Source of the DNA: Sinotaia quadrata
Lineage: Eukaryota > Mollusca > Gastropoda > Architaenioglossa > Viviparidae
Assembly (NCBI GenBank): GCA_028829895.1
Contig: CM054181.1
Location: forward strand, 114,381,360-114,445,359
Direction: 5' to 3'
Length of the DNA stretch: 64,000 nt
The notes under the pieces are model-generated. The model worked only from the letters and a program-made list of their open reading frames with translations, searched no databases and had not been told where the DNA came from. Shown here piece after piece: positions 13,640 to 24,769 of this stretch (positions are counted from its first letter, which is position 1; each line of letters begins with the position of its first letter). The translations under genes and the position numbers were made by a program.

Positions 13640-15130
13640 CATCGGTTGTCCTGCTCTAGAGTTTCCTTTGAATTCTTGATCTAGCCTTCCAGGGTCAGTT
13701 TCGAATTTTTGTTCTGCTGGAAATGCTAACCAAGTTTCTGGGAGATCCAAGGTTTCACGGAGGACTGAGCACTTCCGTGGAGTACTGCTTTTAGCGGTGG
13801 GGCAATTTTTATTGTAATGGCACTAGATAGCCTTCCAGTTCAGGTGTTATGTTCATCAAAGATCATATTACATTACATGCTTTTACATTCCACATTGTTA
13901 TTATTATTCAGCCTTTTTCTATGACATTTGTTCAACTGACGGTTGTGATTTCTGTGGAAACTGTGGTTTCCAGGGAGTTTTATTTATATAGCCCTCCAAC
14001 TCAGATGTTATGTTCCCCGGGGCTCCTATCACTATAAGTACCACGTCTGCTTTTACAGTCCACAATCTCTGGATTTCTAAACTGAGATCTTGGCATTTTT
14101 CTATTTTTCTCTTTCTTTTCTTTTTATGCTTCTATCACTTGGAACAGCAACAGTCGGATTACAATGTCTGGTCTTCTTGCAGGAATCACTAAATCTGTTT
14201 TTATCTCGAAGTATTTTGACTTCTTCTGCTTCGGTAACTGCTTCTAGTTGGTGCATCAAAGTTCTTTCTGGTATTTTTACTCCATAGTCCTCACATAGAT
14301 TTCTACGTATTGTTTTGCCACTTCGTTGTATCTTTTGGTGTATTCTGTACCAGCCAGCATCTGACATCCTGATAGTATGTTCTGTTGTTTCATCCATGGA
14401 TTTGCAGTGTCTACACTTGGAATCATTTGAGATTTTCATGATTTAGGTTTTGTGTGATTTCGTGTTTAGTGCTTGATCTTAAGCAGCTGTTATGAGTGCT
14501 TTTGTTTTGTTTTTTTGCTTTCAAACCTGCCTCTTTCAACCATCTGTATGTTGATTGTTTTGATGATATTTCATCAGCTTGTCGTGCATACTGGTCATGG
14601 AGAGGTTTGTGGTTCCAGGAATTTGCTAATGCCTGTTTCATTGTTTTCTTCCATATTTCTTTGTCTGTTTATGGAGGTTGGAATAGTCCACTCACCTTTA
14701 CTACTTCTATCAGTGGATCATCTTTGTTGTTACTCCAGATATAGTCCACCAGGCCTATAACGTTTCCTTCAATGACATCTTTGATTTTCTTGAGACCTCG
14801 CTCTCCCATTTTCCGAGATACATTTAGCTTGTTTACGTCTGCTTCGAGGTGTAAGGCTTTATGTATTGTGAGTAGTTTTCTTGTTTTACTCTCCAGTTCA
14901 TTTAGTTTGTAGTCCAATTTATGATACCTCCGGTGTCGCCGAATACAGGTTTTGCGTATACATTAAGGCTTGTATTTTGTTCGCCCCATTTAGCTTGGAC
15001 TTCAGTACTTGTCTTACCAGGTTTTTTATACTCTCTCTTAACTTTGGACTTCAGTTCATTCTGCATATTTTCTTGATGTTGTATTATCCCCAGTTAGTTA
15101 TTTCCCTTTTCCATAGAAACATCGTTGATT
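13640..15130 (-). pseudogene. Decayed LINE ORF, R2-like group (RT C-terminus plus endonuclease region)
   Basis: Minus-strand frames read in order look like the C-terminal third of a non-LTR retrotransposon polyprotein. About 15,050-14,670 holds the region after the RT fingers/palm (GGIINW..., SKTRKLLTIHKALH, RKMGERGLKKI). About 14,641-14,423 holds a WNHKPLHDQYARQ-like block. About 14,439-14,101 holds a CCHC-like cluster (CRHCKSMDETTEH), then YGVKIPE and RHCNPTVAVPSD. Further down to ~13,640 come NITSELEGY and a diverged second segment resembling the family's last residues. A CCHC followed by a (K/R)PD...D/E endonuclease is typical of the R2/R4/NeSL group; here the PD motif itself appears lost. 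Several frameshifts and stops, and a partial duplication of the NITSELEGY block (13,830-13,870 and 13,990-14,020), mark it as dead. The clade is inferred from memory of the family pattern. Confidence 0.65.
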
Positions 15131-15138
15131 TTTCCTAT

Positions 15139-15250
15139 CTTGGAATTTATTGAACTAATAAAGGTTGCTGTAGTGAGCTAGTAGATTGGAATTTATTGAA
15201 CTAATAAAGATTACTGTATGGAGCTGGTAGATTAGAATTTATTGAACTAT
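15139..15250. repeat. 46-bp tandem repeat, about 2.4 copies
   Basis: ggaatttattgaactaataa recurs at about 46-bp spacing, followed by a short (CCAT)n run at 15,255-15,271. Confidence 0.9.
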
Positions 15251-16264
15251 GTATCCATCCATCCATCCATCCTTAATTCATACGACTTTCTGTCTGTCCC
15301 TCAATTTATCTATTTTGGTTTCTTTCTTTGTAATTTATTCGCTCATCTCTGCGTTCTTCTGTTACTTTCTAGTCTTTATTCGTTTATTTTGCAGTCTTTC
15401 TTGTTTACTTTTCTTCTTCTCAGACTGCCTACCTCTATTTCTTCTCTCTGTCCATCCATTGCCATCTAGTGTGTGTGTTTGTGTGTTGTCTATCTCGATA
15501 TCTCTTACCTTCCTCCTTCAGTCATTCTGTTTTACCTTTTCTTTCTTTCTTAAATATATTCATCTTGTTTTGTTTATATTTCTTCTATCGTTCCGAATTT
15601 CGGTTTTTCCGTTTATTTATTTATTCCTTTTTTTCCCTACACCCCCACCCCTCTGCCTTCATGATGATGATGTAACAGCAATTAAAGTGCGTCACGATCG
15701 CAGAAGAGACCTCTCCCACCCCACCCCATTCGAGCTCGACTGACGTAGTGAAAACCGCAATCGCCAGAGCAAACAGACCACGTCACTAGACCACACTTTG
15801 TCCGGAACTAACTTCGGAAGGGGGGGGGGGGCAGCAGACTCAAGCAGTGGCATTGATATTGGGGAATTCCAGGAGGCGCCACCCCCCACCCAGACGTCGC
15901 TTGGCACCTGCGCATGAGATCATCAAGTGCAATCCAACAAGGCGAGAAGAAGGAAATGAGCCATTGATCTGCAGCGAGTCAATACAGACACAATCATTCC
16001 CATTGGTTGATTTTTTTTGAACGAACAGCGATGTACGTGTCACAACGAGAGTCAATTTTAAAGAGAATATTCATAGTCTGTGTTTAGTGTTCACGGAGCA
16101 CTTATTATTAATGACAATCCTACGGAGTCAGCGTACTTGTCTGTCATTATGAATGACAAAATAAGTGTGATGTGCGTGTAGGATACAGGCAGTGCATTTA
16201 ATGAAAACCAGTCTGTGCCTAGGGTGACCACGTGACGTGTTGTAGGAAGATTTATAGGCAGTGT
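15251..16264. other. Pyrimidine-rich then CpG-richer unannotated DNA
   Basis: 15,290-15,650 is T/C-rich and gives spurious hydrophobic frames. 15,680-15,990 is richer in G, C and CpG, with poly-G at 15,821-15,830. No gene could be supported. Confidence 0.4.
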
Positions 16265-16590
16265 TTACTGTGCGCAGACTACAAGATACCATCAACTATA
16301 GTATTATGTTCAGTGTAGGCAGGTCAGAAGATATAATGAAATCTAGTACTAATGTTTCGTGTACAAAGGTCACAAGATATAATGAAATATAGTAATAATG
16401 TTTAGTGTACAAAGGTCACATGATATAATGAAATCTAGTAATAATGTTTAGTGTACAAAGGTCACAAGATATAATGAAATCTAGTACTAATGTTTAGTGT
16501 ACAAAGGTCACAAGATATAATGAAATCTAGTACTAATGTTTAATTTGCGCAGATCACAAAATATAATGAGGTCTAGTTCCATGTTTAATG
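16265..16590. repeat. 46-bp minisatellite array
   Basis: About six copies containing agatataatgaaatctagta and tgtttagtgtacaaaggtca, the outer copies diverged. Confidence 0.92.
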
Positions 16591-16653
16591 TGGCAGTGTA
16601 AATGGTAATGAGTCCAGAGCAAAGTGAGAGAGACGAAGTGAGTGTGCATGTGT

Positions 16654-16657
<4 letters not shown>

Positions 16658-16719
<62 letters not shown>

Positions 16720-16729
16720 CGTGTGTGTG
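16658..16729. repeat. (GT)n microsatellite
   Basis: About 35 GT units with one GGGC interruption. Confidence 0.96.
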
Positions 16730-17324
16730 CATCTCACAAGTTATAAATATTCATGGAGTATTTGCACGATAAATGTTGTATCAAGATTGAATCTTTACTG
16801 TCGAGTGCGAGTCTGTCAAGGTCAACTTTACTGGTAACGAAATGAAAGAGTGGTTGACGTAGTGTGTGCATTATAAGAGCGTAAGTAACAAACGTATTGG
16901 TGACGTAACTTACTTAAACTTCTAAAATCTACATGATTAAAGAAATGGTGATGAGAAGAAACGACCGTCACACAGAGTGTGCAGGCTGTAAGCGTGTAAT
17001 GTCACGAAATCACACATAGTATATCGTGAACAACAGGTTTGTGACGTCATTTGTAAGGAGGTCACAGAGTATTTGTGCATGTCTGTGAGGTTTTGCTGGG
17101 AGATGGGCAAGATGTTAATTTTCCACCACCCAGGGCCGCCCATAACCTTAGGTTAATCACAAAACAAAAACAAAAAACGCACCTTCTGGTTGGCCACACG
17201 TTTTAGAAAGATGAATGACAGATAATGTAGAATAGATGTGATAGTTGATAATTCGAGCTATCTCTACTGCAGCCACAACTAGAAGCAGCCAGCTAGCAGT
17301 TTGAACTCTCCAGAACTCTATGAC
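16730..17324. other. Unannotated DNA
   Basis: No coding support. A short ccaccacccagggccgcccataacc patch near 17,124-17,148 stands out as GC-rich. Confidence 0.4.
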
Positions 17325-18190
17325 AGTAAATGTTTGTCCTTAATGTTGTGGAAGAGAGAAAAGTTTTACAGCACTCCATTTCTGCCAAGTGAGGGAGATG
17401 AGTGGCATCTTCTTGAGGTATTTACTAACGTTGTGACGCCAACGCCACCTAGTTAATGGTTATGATTATTGTTAATTAATTAATCATCCATAACTAATTA
17501 CAAGTGATGGGGATCTTAATTTATGTTATTAATAATTCCACAAATCATCTCTCTCACTTGGTGGATCCACAGGTGCTGTAAACATTTTCTCTCTTCCACA
17601 ACATTAAAGAAAAACAGTTTTTGTCACACAATATTTCTGTAGGTTGAAAACTTCTTACTAAAGGAGAAGATAAATCCGTCTTTTAGTATATATTTAGTGA
17701 GCCTCAATCCACCCAATTTCTTCTCCAACATAAGGTTATCAATATGTATAAGAAGGTCACTAAATTTATTAAATCTTCAATCAAATATACATATAACAAA
17801 TACAATGGAAAAGATTACTTGAAATCAATATTCGAATAATTTTAATACCTATACTGTCTTATATCCTAAAGCACAATTCAACAGATTAGTGTCAATATGT
17901 CAGGATAGTTCTTATCAGAGAACCAAAATGGAGTCATTAGAGATACGCGGTAATATTTTCTACATAACCCTGTGTAGGCAAGTCTTTGGAAAGCTTTTCA
18001 GAGGAAAGTAACAAGTTTATTGTTCACGTGATTACTGTAAATTCCATGTTTCCCTTCTCATGTTGTAGAACACTGACTAGCCATTATTCTCTCAAGGCCG
18101 TCTGGTGCACCACCATATCAGCTCCCTCAAGCAGAACAACAATTGTAGAAATTTCCAGTAACTTCCTTGTACCAGAAATTGCTTGATGTA
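17325..18190. mobile_element. Dispersed repeat, inverted (head-to-head) pair, copy 1
   Basis: The right part starts near 17,433 (tgtgacgccaacgccacc) and matches the repeat at 55,289-55,984 over at least 400 bp, including catccataactaattacaag, tctctctcacttgg, aaggagaaga and acataaggttatcaatatgt. The left part, about 17,325-17,425, is the same repeat inverted: ttaatgttgtggaagagaga and gccaagtgaggg are reverse complements of text at 17,545-17,615. The centre (17,455-17,500) is itself an imperfect palindrome. No coding capacity was found. It may be a foldback-type or other non-autonomous element; the class is unknown. Confidence 0.65.
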
Positions 18191-18214
18191 GTCAGCTTAC
18201 TTTGCCACCATACA

Positions 18215-18359
18215 TCAATGGAGTACAGTGCATTTCTTTTCTTACAGTATAGCATAATTATAATATAACCAAGCCAGTCACAGTGTATTGGTCAACACCA
18301 TTTCATAATTATAATGCAGTGAGGTAAGTCAAAGTGTACATGTCATTGCATAATTATAA
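18215..18359. repeat. Left part of ~52-57-bp satellite
   Basis: Diverged units with cataattataatataaccaag, gtaagtcaaagtgt and aacacca. The satellite continues at 20,403 beyond the transposon inserted in it. Confidence 0.8.
18357..18359. repeat. 3-bp target site duplication (TAA), left
   Basis: TAA abuts the CACTG end. The same TAA follows the other end at 20,403-20,405. Deleting the element and one TAA restores the satellite word aattataatatagctaag. Confidence 0.8.
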
Positions 18360-18475
18360 CACTGCGTCACAAAAAATTTCTTTTTGTAAGTTGTCTAAGT
18401 TTTTTTTAACTGATTTAGAACAATTTTGCACTGCTAAATTCGAAAATGACATCCGTTTTTTTTTTAATCAGGTCA
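18360..18475 (+). repeat. Left terminal inverted repeat
   Basis: Aligns to the reverse complement of 20,301-20,402. Shared words include CACTG, aaattt, gtctaag, gattta, aacatc/gacatc and tttaatcaggtca. It carries an ~11-bp insertion relative to the right end. Confidence 0.8.
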
Positions 18476-18740
18476 GGTTTTTGTGCTAATCGATTTTAAA
18501 AAATCCGATCTTATAGCTAAATTGGTTACATTTTTGTAACATTATTAGGCAATTTTTAATATTTCTCTTCCAAAATAAGTTTTTAAATTAAAAACAAAAT
18601 GAATTTAAATTTTAAAAAATCGTTTTCTAACACAATTCATTTATTAAATGTTACAAAAATTGATTAGTGTACATTGAAGAGTAGAGATTGATAAAGGTAA
18701 GTACATATAAATTCAATATTAGGTCATCATTTTTCAAAAT
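18476..18740. other. Transposon non-coding interior
   Basis: AT-rich DNA between the left inverted repeat and the 3' end of the broken gene; no other feature. Confidence 0.5.
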
Positions 18741-20069
18741 TCAGGGCATGAACTTCCGTCTCATCAAACTTCTAGAATGCTCAGCAGTACGGATGTGTCT
18801 CTTTAGGGTCCAACAGTAATCAGCCATCATGACTGCATCTCAGTGTCCATGATACCTGGTTTCCATCTCTTTCATATCCTGATGAAATCTCTCCCCTTGC
18901 TCGACGCTCACTGATCCCAGATTTTCAGGAAACCGATCCATATGTGAGAATAAGTAATGCATTTTGATGCTCATGTTGCATCCAAGTTTCTGAAAGCAGT
19001 CACCATATTGGCAACAAACTCTGCATAGTTCCTGGCCTTACTGTTGCCAAGAAAGTTTTTCACGACCAGAACAAAAGCCTTCCATGCTTCCAGTTCCACT
19101 TCGTTCATTGAGTTTTCAAACTCTGGATCTCTGATTAGCTTACGGAGTTGTGGACCATCAAAAATGCCAGCTTTCATCTTCTTAATGGTCAACCGCTTCA
19201 TACTTCTCCTTCAGTGTAGTCGAGTGAGCTAGAGGTACAGAGGCAAACTGGTTACCATTGTGTAGCAGAATATATTTCAGTGATCGCTTGCTGCTGTCAA
19301 TGAACAATCTCCAGTCTTCAGGTTTATACTGTGGCGCACCAAACTTGTGCAGAAGCTGTGCAATATCTGTACAGTACACCAGGTCCTTCTCTGTAGAGAA
19401 AAAAACTGAGGTACTCTTGATATCTGTTGCGGTAGAAGGTGATGCGAACACTATCAGAAAAGACGATATTTTTCCCCTCAATCTGGATGCCAACAATTCA
19501 GCAGATGACTTTGACAAGCTGAGATCGTGAACTAGATCATTTAGTTCCTTTTGCGAGAAAGTATTTGGAGCATCGTCACCAAGAACCACTAATTCTTCTT
19601 CTTCATCATATTATTCAATACTAGAGAATTCTTCTTCACTAATGTCGGTAAGTTCTCTAGGGAGAGGTACTGGAATTTCATTACACTGAGCTACTGGACG
19701 ACGTGCTGATTCAAGATCGGGATACTTAAGGCTGCTCCGGTTTTTTCTGTTAATCCCAGTCACATCAATAGCGCAGAAGTAACAGTCAGTGACATTGTTT
19801 GTCGGGTCCCTCCAAACCATAGGAATTCCAAACTTCAGACAACTCTTCTTACCCTTGGTCCAACGACGCAGATTCTTGGTGCATGTCTTGCATACCATGT
19901 GTAACACCCAAACTTTATCCTGGTCACCAAGTTTTATACCAAAATAAGCATGGTATGCACGCTTTATAAAACTTGTTACTGGATTCGTGTTAAGAACATC
20001 TGTGTATTCGCCGCAGATGTAGCAAAGTACATCGGGTTTATTTTTGCAATGTCTTCTGGCCGATTCCAT
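18741..20069 (-). pseudogene. Broken transposase-like gene of an uncharacterised zinc-cluster family
   Basis: The gene starts at an ATG at 20,069 on the minus strand. The N-terminal 152 codons hold a likely metal-binding module: C16-X2-C19, H57, C60-X2-C63 and C96-X2-C99, with GDQDK, WTKGK and MVWRDP in between. An in-frame TAA (19,611-19,613) interrupts it, and the same frame continues through 19,589-19,205 with DWRLFIDSSKRSLKYILLHN, where the D of FIDSSK is a candidate catalytic acid. Around 19,182-19,205 the frame shifts and a middle segment seems deleted, since the text jumps to KAGIFDGPQLRKLIRD. Another shift at ~18,975 leads into FPENLGSVSVEQGERFHQDM and ADYCWTLKR, with a stop at 18,840-18,842. 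The same order occurs in 'uncharacterized' proteins of arthropods and cnidarians that I recall. Its position between inverted repeats supports a transposase role, which is inferred. Confidence 0.75.
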
Positions 20070-20300
20070 TTCATTACCTAAAGAAGAAAAATATCAATTA
20101 TATCAATTAATCAAAAATTAGCTTATGTAACCTCTTCATAATTATGTAAAACAAATTATAATTTGTTTATTTAAGAAATAAGAAAGAATTTTACATTATA
20201 TAAACAGAAAATACCCTTATGTGTTAAAAAGAAAAACCAACAAAAAACTAATGTCGCAATTGATCAAAACGTTGATCAAAAATAGATTTTTTTAAAAGTT
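20070..20300. other. Transposon 5' non-coding region (for the minus-strand gene)
   Basis: AT-rich and presumably holding the promoter of the transposase gene; no specific motif could be fixed. Confidence 0.4.
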
Positions 20301-20402
20301 GACCTGATTAAAGAAAACCGATGTTATTTTTGGATCCAGCACAATAAAACTGTCATAAATCCGTCAAAAAATCTTAGACAGCAAATTTGATGTTGCCCAG
20401 TG
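20301..20402 (-). repeat. Right terminal inverted repeat
   Basis: Ends in ...gcccagtg, the reverse complement of CACTGGGC. It pairs with 18,360-18,475. Confidence 0.8.
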
Positions 20403-21150
20403 TAATATAGCTAAGTAATTCCAAGAATGGAGTGGATAACAGTGTTATCAATTATAATATAGCTAAGTAATTCCAAGAATGGAGTGGATAACAGTGTTAT
20501 CAATTATAATATAGCTAAGTAATTCCAAGAATGGAATGGATAACAGTGTTATCAATTATAATATAGCTAAGTAATTCCAAGAATGGAATGGATAACAGTG
20601 TTATCAATTATAATATAGCTAAGTAAATGAAAGTGTGCACAACAGTATTACATAATTATAAAGTAGCTAATTAAGTCAAAGTGTAGACATCAGTATTACA
20701 ATATTATAATATAACCAAGTAAGTCAAAGTGTGCACAACAGTATTACATAATTATAAAGTAGCTAATTAAGTCAAAGTGTAGACATCAGTATTACAATAT
20801 TATAATATAACCAAGTAAGTCAAAGTGTGCACAACAGTATTACATAATTATAACGTAGCCAGTCACAGTGCACACAACAGTTTTAATTATAATATAGTTA
20901 AATAAGCGCACAACTGTATTACATAATTATGACATAGCTAAGTAAGTCTAAGTGTGGACAGCAGCATTACATAATTATAATGTACCTATGTAAGTCAAAG
21001 TGTGGACAACAGTATTATTAATTATTATATACCTAAGTAAGTCAAAGAATGGACAAAAGTATTATTAATTATTATGCAGATAAGTTAGTTAAAGAGTGCA
21101 GTATTATATATAATTATAATATAGATAAGTAAGTCAAAGTATCGACTACA
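20403..21150. repeat. Right part of ~52-57-bp satellite
   Basis: The first four units are 52 bp apart (taatatagctaag at 20,403, 20,455, 20,507...) and nearly identical, with ccaagaatgg and gataacagtgttatcaatta. Later units are a diverged longer form with gtcaaagtgtgcacaacag and tattacataattata. Begins with the TAA target duplication. Confidence 0.93.
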
Positions 21151-21221
21151 ACAGCGATTGTCTGGCACCCCTCAGTTTTAGTCACGTTCAAATCCAATAC
21201 GCTAATCCCATAAGCCCTATC

Positions 21222-21338
21222 CCTCTCGGCAAACACTGTCCGTCTCGACAAGCTCTGTCCGTCTCAGCAAGGTCTGTCCGTCTCGGCAAGCTATGCCCGT
21301 CTCGTCAAGCTCTCTCCGTCTCGGCAAGCTCTGCCCAG
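21222..21338. repeat. 19-bp GC-richer tandem repeat
   Basis: Six copies of a unit close to ccgtctcggcaagctctgt. Confidence 0.92.
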
Positions 21339-23769
21339 ATATCTCCTGGCAAATGACAGCCTATTTGCAGGTATGGCTGAATTTTCGTCCTGTAAAAATT
21401 CGAGAGCAACGGTTTGCCCAATCTGTTAGTAAAAACGACACACCCCTTTTGGCATGCTATATGGTCGGTTTCTCCCTAAGCCTTCCCAAGAATGTCACGG
21501 TCTCGTGACAAAGTATCCCTTCTCAGAAAATGAAGAAGCAATCCGCTCTATGCAGAAACCAGGAAGTTCCAATGTACCGAAGAGCTTGTGCAGTTTGTTT
21601 TTATCTCGCGGGGTGCGGAGACATTGTCTTAACAACAATCGCCCCTTCTTCTTGCAGACTTCCGGCAAAAAGATAGAAAATAAAAGAAAGCAATAAAAGC
21701 GAAAGTAGGATAGTTTGTTTATGAGGTGTCGATCTCTGCAGCACGTTAAACCTAACGTCGACCAAAGGGAAAGCATTCGGCGCGCTTCCCCCCCTCCACC
21801 CCCTCCGAGGAAAAGACTGTATGAATGAAATACCTTTAGAGCTATATTCATCTCATTCCTCGCACCCCGTGCGGGCCTCCCCCGTGCCAAGAAAAGCTGG
21901 CATTATCTACGGACTGACGGCAGGCGGGTACCGACGCCTTTTCCAGAAGCTGCCTTGGCGCTAAAATTAGCACAAAGAGCACGAATGGAGACTAATGTTA
22001 GCAGTAAGGAGGTACTATTTTCGGCGCAGGCGCTTGTCTCGCCATCTGTTGGACCGTGTTACTCACGTCTAGGATTTCATGTGCGCATTTTCTGCCGAGT
22101 TCTCCCCACCCAATCCCTCTTCTTCTCGATCTCGAAGAGCCTGTCGTAACTGTATACCGACGTTTCCGCATGCTGATCTCAAACTGATCTCGGGGATTGA
22201 CGATGGAGGTTTGAATTCGGACTGGCATCACTCGAATATTCTGCGATGGCAAGCCGGGGGCGATTCCGATAAGCGGATTCGATTTCCTTTGCTGGTGTGA
22301 AACGGTTTCACCGTGGACGGCCTCGGGCGAGGAATTCGCGGTCAGGTCAGTTCTGAATTCATGAAGACAAACGTCAGTGGGCGGAGCTTAGACTCTACCT
22401 GTTTACCGACCGTCTGAGAGTAATCTCCTTTATCAGAAAAACTCACTTCCAAGTCAGTAATCAGTGACTTCAAATTTTGCAAAAGAAAAATATAACTCAT
22501 TGAGTACATACCTATGTGAACCACTCTCCTACTTTAAAAAGAAAATGTGAATGATTTCGTTTAGGGATTTGTCGACAGCTTGTTTTAAATGTCATGCCTG
22601 GTCTAAATTCAATTTTGTTTATTCCTTACTTTTTCTTTGGTCTTCTTTTTTTTTTTTTTACTTTAGTATGCTCCAAGACTGCTTTTCTGACTGACGGTCG
22701 CCAGCGTAAGAGAAATGTTGGTTCTGGAACAAATAGGCATGCTGCATTATTGTGTGTATGGGTGAAGAGTGGATACCTGTGGGTTTACGGGTGTATTTTC
22801 TGTATCATTTCTCCTCTCCCCTGCACCATTTCCTCGAGCCTGCGACGGTTGACATACCCTTCCTATTTTCAACTGTCATGGAATCTTTACAATGCGCAAT
22901 GGAGTGTAGCACAAAGGACCCCGCCTTATCGTCCCACTCGTCAATAAGCCCGCCCCGTTGTAAACTATGGGATTGCTTGTTAAGTGTTAAGAGATCCGAA
23001 CCGACCAATGTGCTACCACTGATCTCTTCCCAGACTGTAGGAAGACACGTGTTTTATCAATCGTCAGTGCCGAGTACAATGAGCGTTAAAAAACAAAAAA
23101 ACAAAAAAACTGGACATCAAGCATATTACGATAATTTTTTTTCTCCGTGTCAAAATTTGATCCAAGATTCAAAATCAATCAATTGATTAATTAAAATAGA
23201 AACAAAAGCGATATGCTGTTTGTATCTCCTACAGTCTTCAGGTCTGTGTGGAACGGTGGGGGGAGGGGTTTTATTTTTAAATCAAGAATAGTTTTCCTTT
23301 CCATCAAAACGTAAAAAAGCTTGAATAGAGAAATTAGAGTTAACTTCTCTTAGTTTACTGAATCAAAGCACGGCCATCTGAACTTTAAATGAAACCAACT
23401 ATCAGTCAATAATGCTCTTTAGTTTAAGTCCGTTTGCAGATGTCCCCCATAAAAAAGAAATCACTTTAATTGTTCGATAACTTTGATCTTCATTCAGTCA
23501 AATCCCATATGCAATCAATCTCATAAGGTTTTAGTGAGAACATGTGAAGCAGTGCTTAACAAAATATTTTAAATTATAATTTGCATCAGAGATCCACTCA
23601 CTTATTTTGCTGAGTCACCTGCGATGATGATAGATGATCGGGGATCGTGACGTCACGCGTGTGTTTGTTTTATACTTTAGAGGTTTATATCATATATTTC
23701 ATAAATATAATTTTTATTTAATTTTATCTGCTAGCCTTTATTTTATTTATCTACATATTTTAATTTCCT
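21339..23769. other. Non-repetitive DNA with a CpG-richer core
   Basis: No tandem repeat. From about 21,740 to 22,340 the DNA is richer in C, G and CpG than its surroundings (e.g. cggcgcaggcgcttgtctcg, ggcctcgggcgagg). It might be a regulatory island or a diverged exon. Frames of 60-144 codons across the stretch show no recognisable domain, so no gene is called. Confidence 0.4.
23647..23656. promoter_or_regulatory. Palindromic CRE-like site
   Basis: GTGACGTCAC is a perfect 10-bp palindrome containing the CREB/ATF core TGACGTCA. With no promoter nearby its function is uncertain. Confidence 0.2.
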
Positions 23770-23775
23770 TTACCT

Positions 23776-23878
23776 ACTAGTTTTATGTCAATTATCTACT
23801 AACTTTTGTCTATTACCTACTAGTTTTATGTCAATTATCTACTAACTTTTGTCTATTATCTACTATTTTTATGTCAAG
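23776..23878. repeat. ~41-bp tandem repeat, about 2.5 copies
   Basis: tactagttttatgtcaatta and tctactaacttttgtctatt alternate. Confidence 0.85.
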
Positions 23879-24769
23879 CGTGCATCTAAAAAATTGGTAC
23901 ACGATTTATTCGAACCTTCTAGTAATTTAAACAAGACACTGCCCGCTGGACAGCTACTAAATGTCTCCTTTTGTTTGTCTGTTAGGGGTGGTGGTTCTCG
24001 ATTGATAGGAATATAGGTCATTACGTAAAGGGCAGCTACTCCTGGTTCACCCGTACGTGACGATGCGCGAACATGACGTCGCCCCCAGAAAGACTAAAAT
24101 CAAAGATATTTTAAAAAAAACTAACAAATAATATCATTTTCATTCTGTTAATTGTCTTCTATACACGATATTTCAGACTGCATTGTGGCGACAGACATTG
24201 TGATTCCTATGCTTTGGAAGACCTGTCAATTCGTTCAGCCGAGATCTTTATGAGTTCTAAACACTCAACTCCGACATGTCAAAATTTATAAAGAAATAAA
24301 GCTATTAGTTATTTAAGGCGGTTTCTATGGAATGCACGTGTAAAGAGCGACTTGTGGCTTTATTTATGTTATTGTTTTACTATGTATGCATTCCTAAAAT
24401 AACTTTTTTCACAGTAAACAAACTTGACGTCAGTTGATTGAGAGATGACAGTGTTGAAGATATTCACTCATGCTAACAAGCCCGCAACAAACGTCAAATC
24501 AACCCATAATTTTGCTTCATTCTTTTAATTACTTTTTCTTTTTGAATTGTATATTTGGTGTTTTTAATTTTTTGTTCTTATCATATTCTAAATGGCCACT
24601 GACCGAGATTACCATTTGCTGCCCACTTTTCAATGTTAGTTTTCTATGCAGGATAAAAACATTTTCTAAAAATTTTCAGTCTCTCTGTCCGTTCAAAACC
24701 TGTGTCAGTCCTTGAGTCTGTTTTTTGTACCAATGCCGTGTCAGTCTTTGTAACTATTTTTTTTTTAAT
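23879..24769. other. Unannotated DNA
   Basis: No gene or repeat supported; poly-A lies near 24,111-24,120. Confidence 0.45.

Larger units (their letters stand above)
18360..20402 (-). mobile_element. Decayed DNA transposon with CACTG termini
   Basis: This 2,043-bp unit is bounded by imperfect terminal inverted repeats of 102-116 bp, each starting CACTG, and by a TAA duplication in satellite DNA. It encodes, on the minus strand, one broken protein gene. CACTA/CACTG termini with 3-bp duplications are known for the CACTA-Mirage-Chapaev (CMC) superfamily, so CMC-like is my best guess. The length, an internal deletion in the gene and ~75% identity between the inverted repeats by eye all indicate an old, inactive copy. 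Confidence 0.8.

Noticed and set aside
21495..23186. Several 60-144-codon frames as a host gene
   Set aside because: They overlap on both strands, contain homopolymers and show no family signature; only the base composition is noteworthy.
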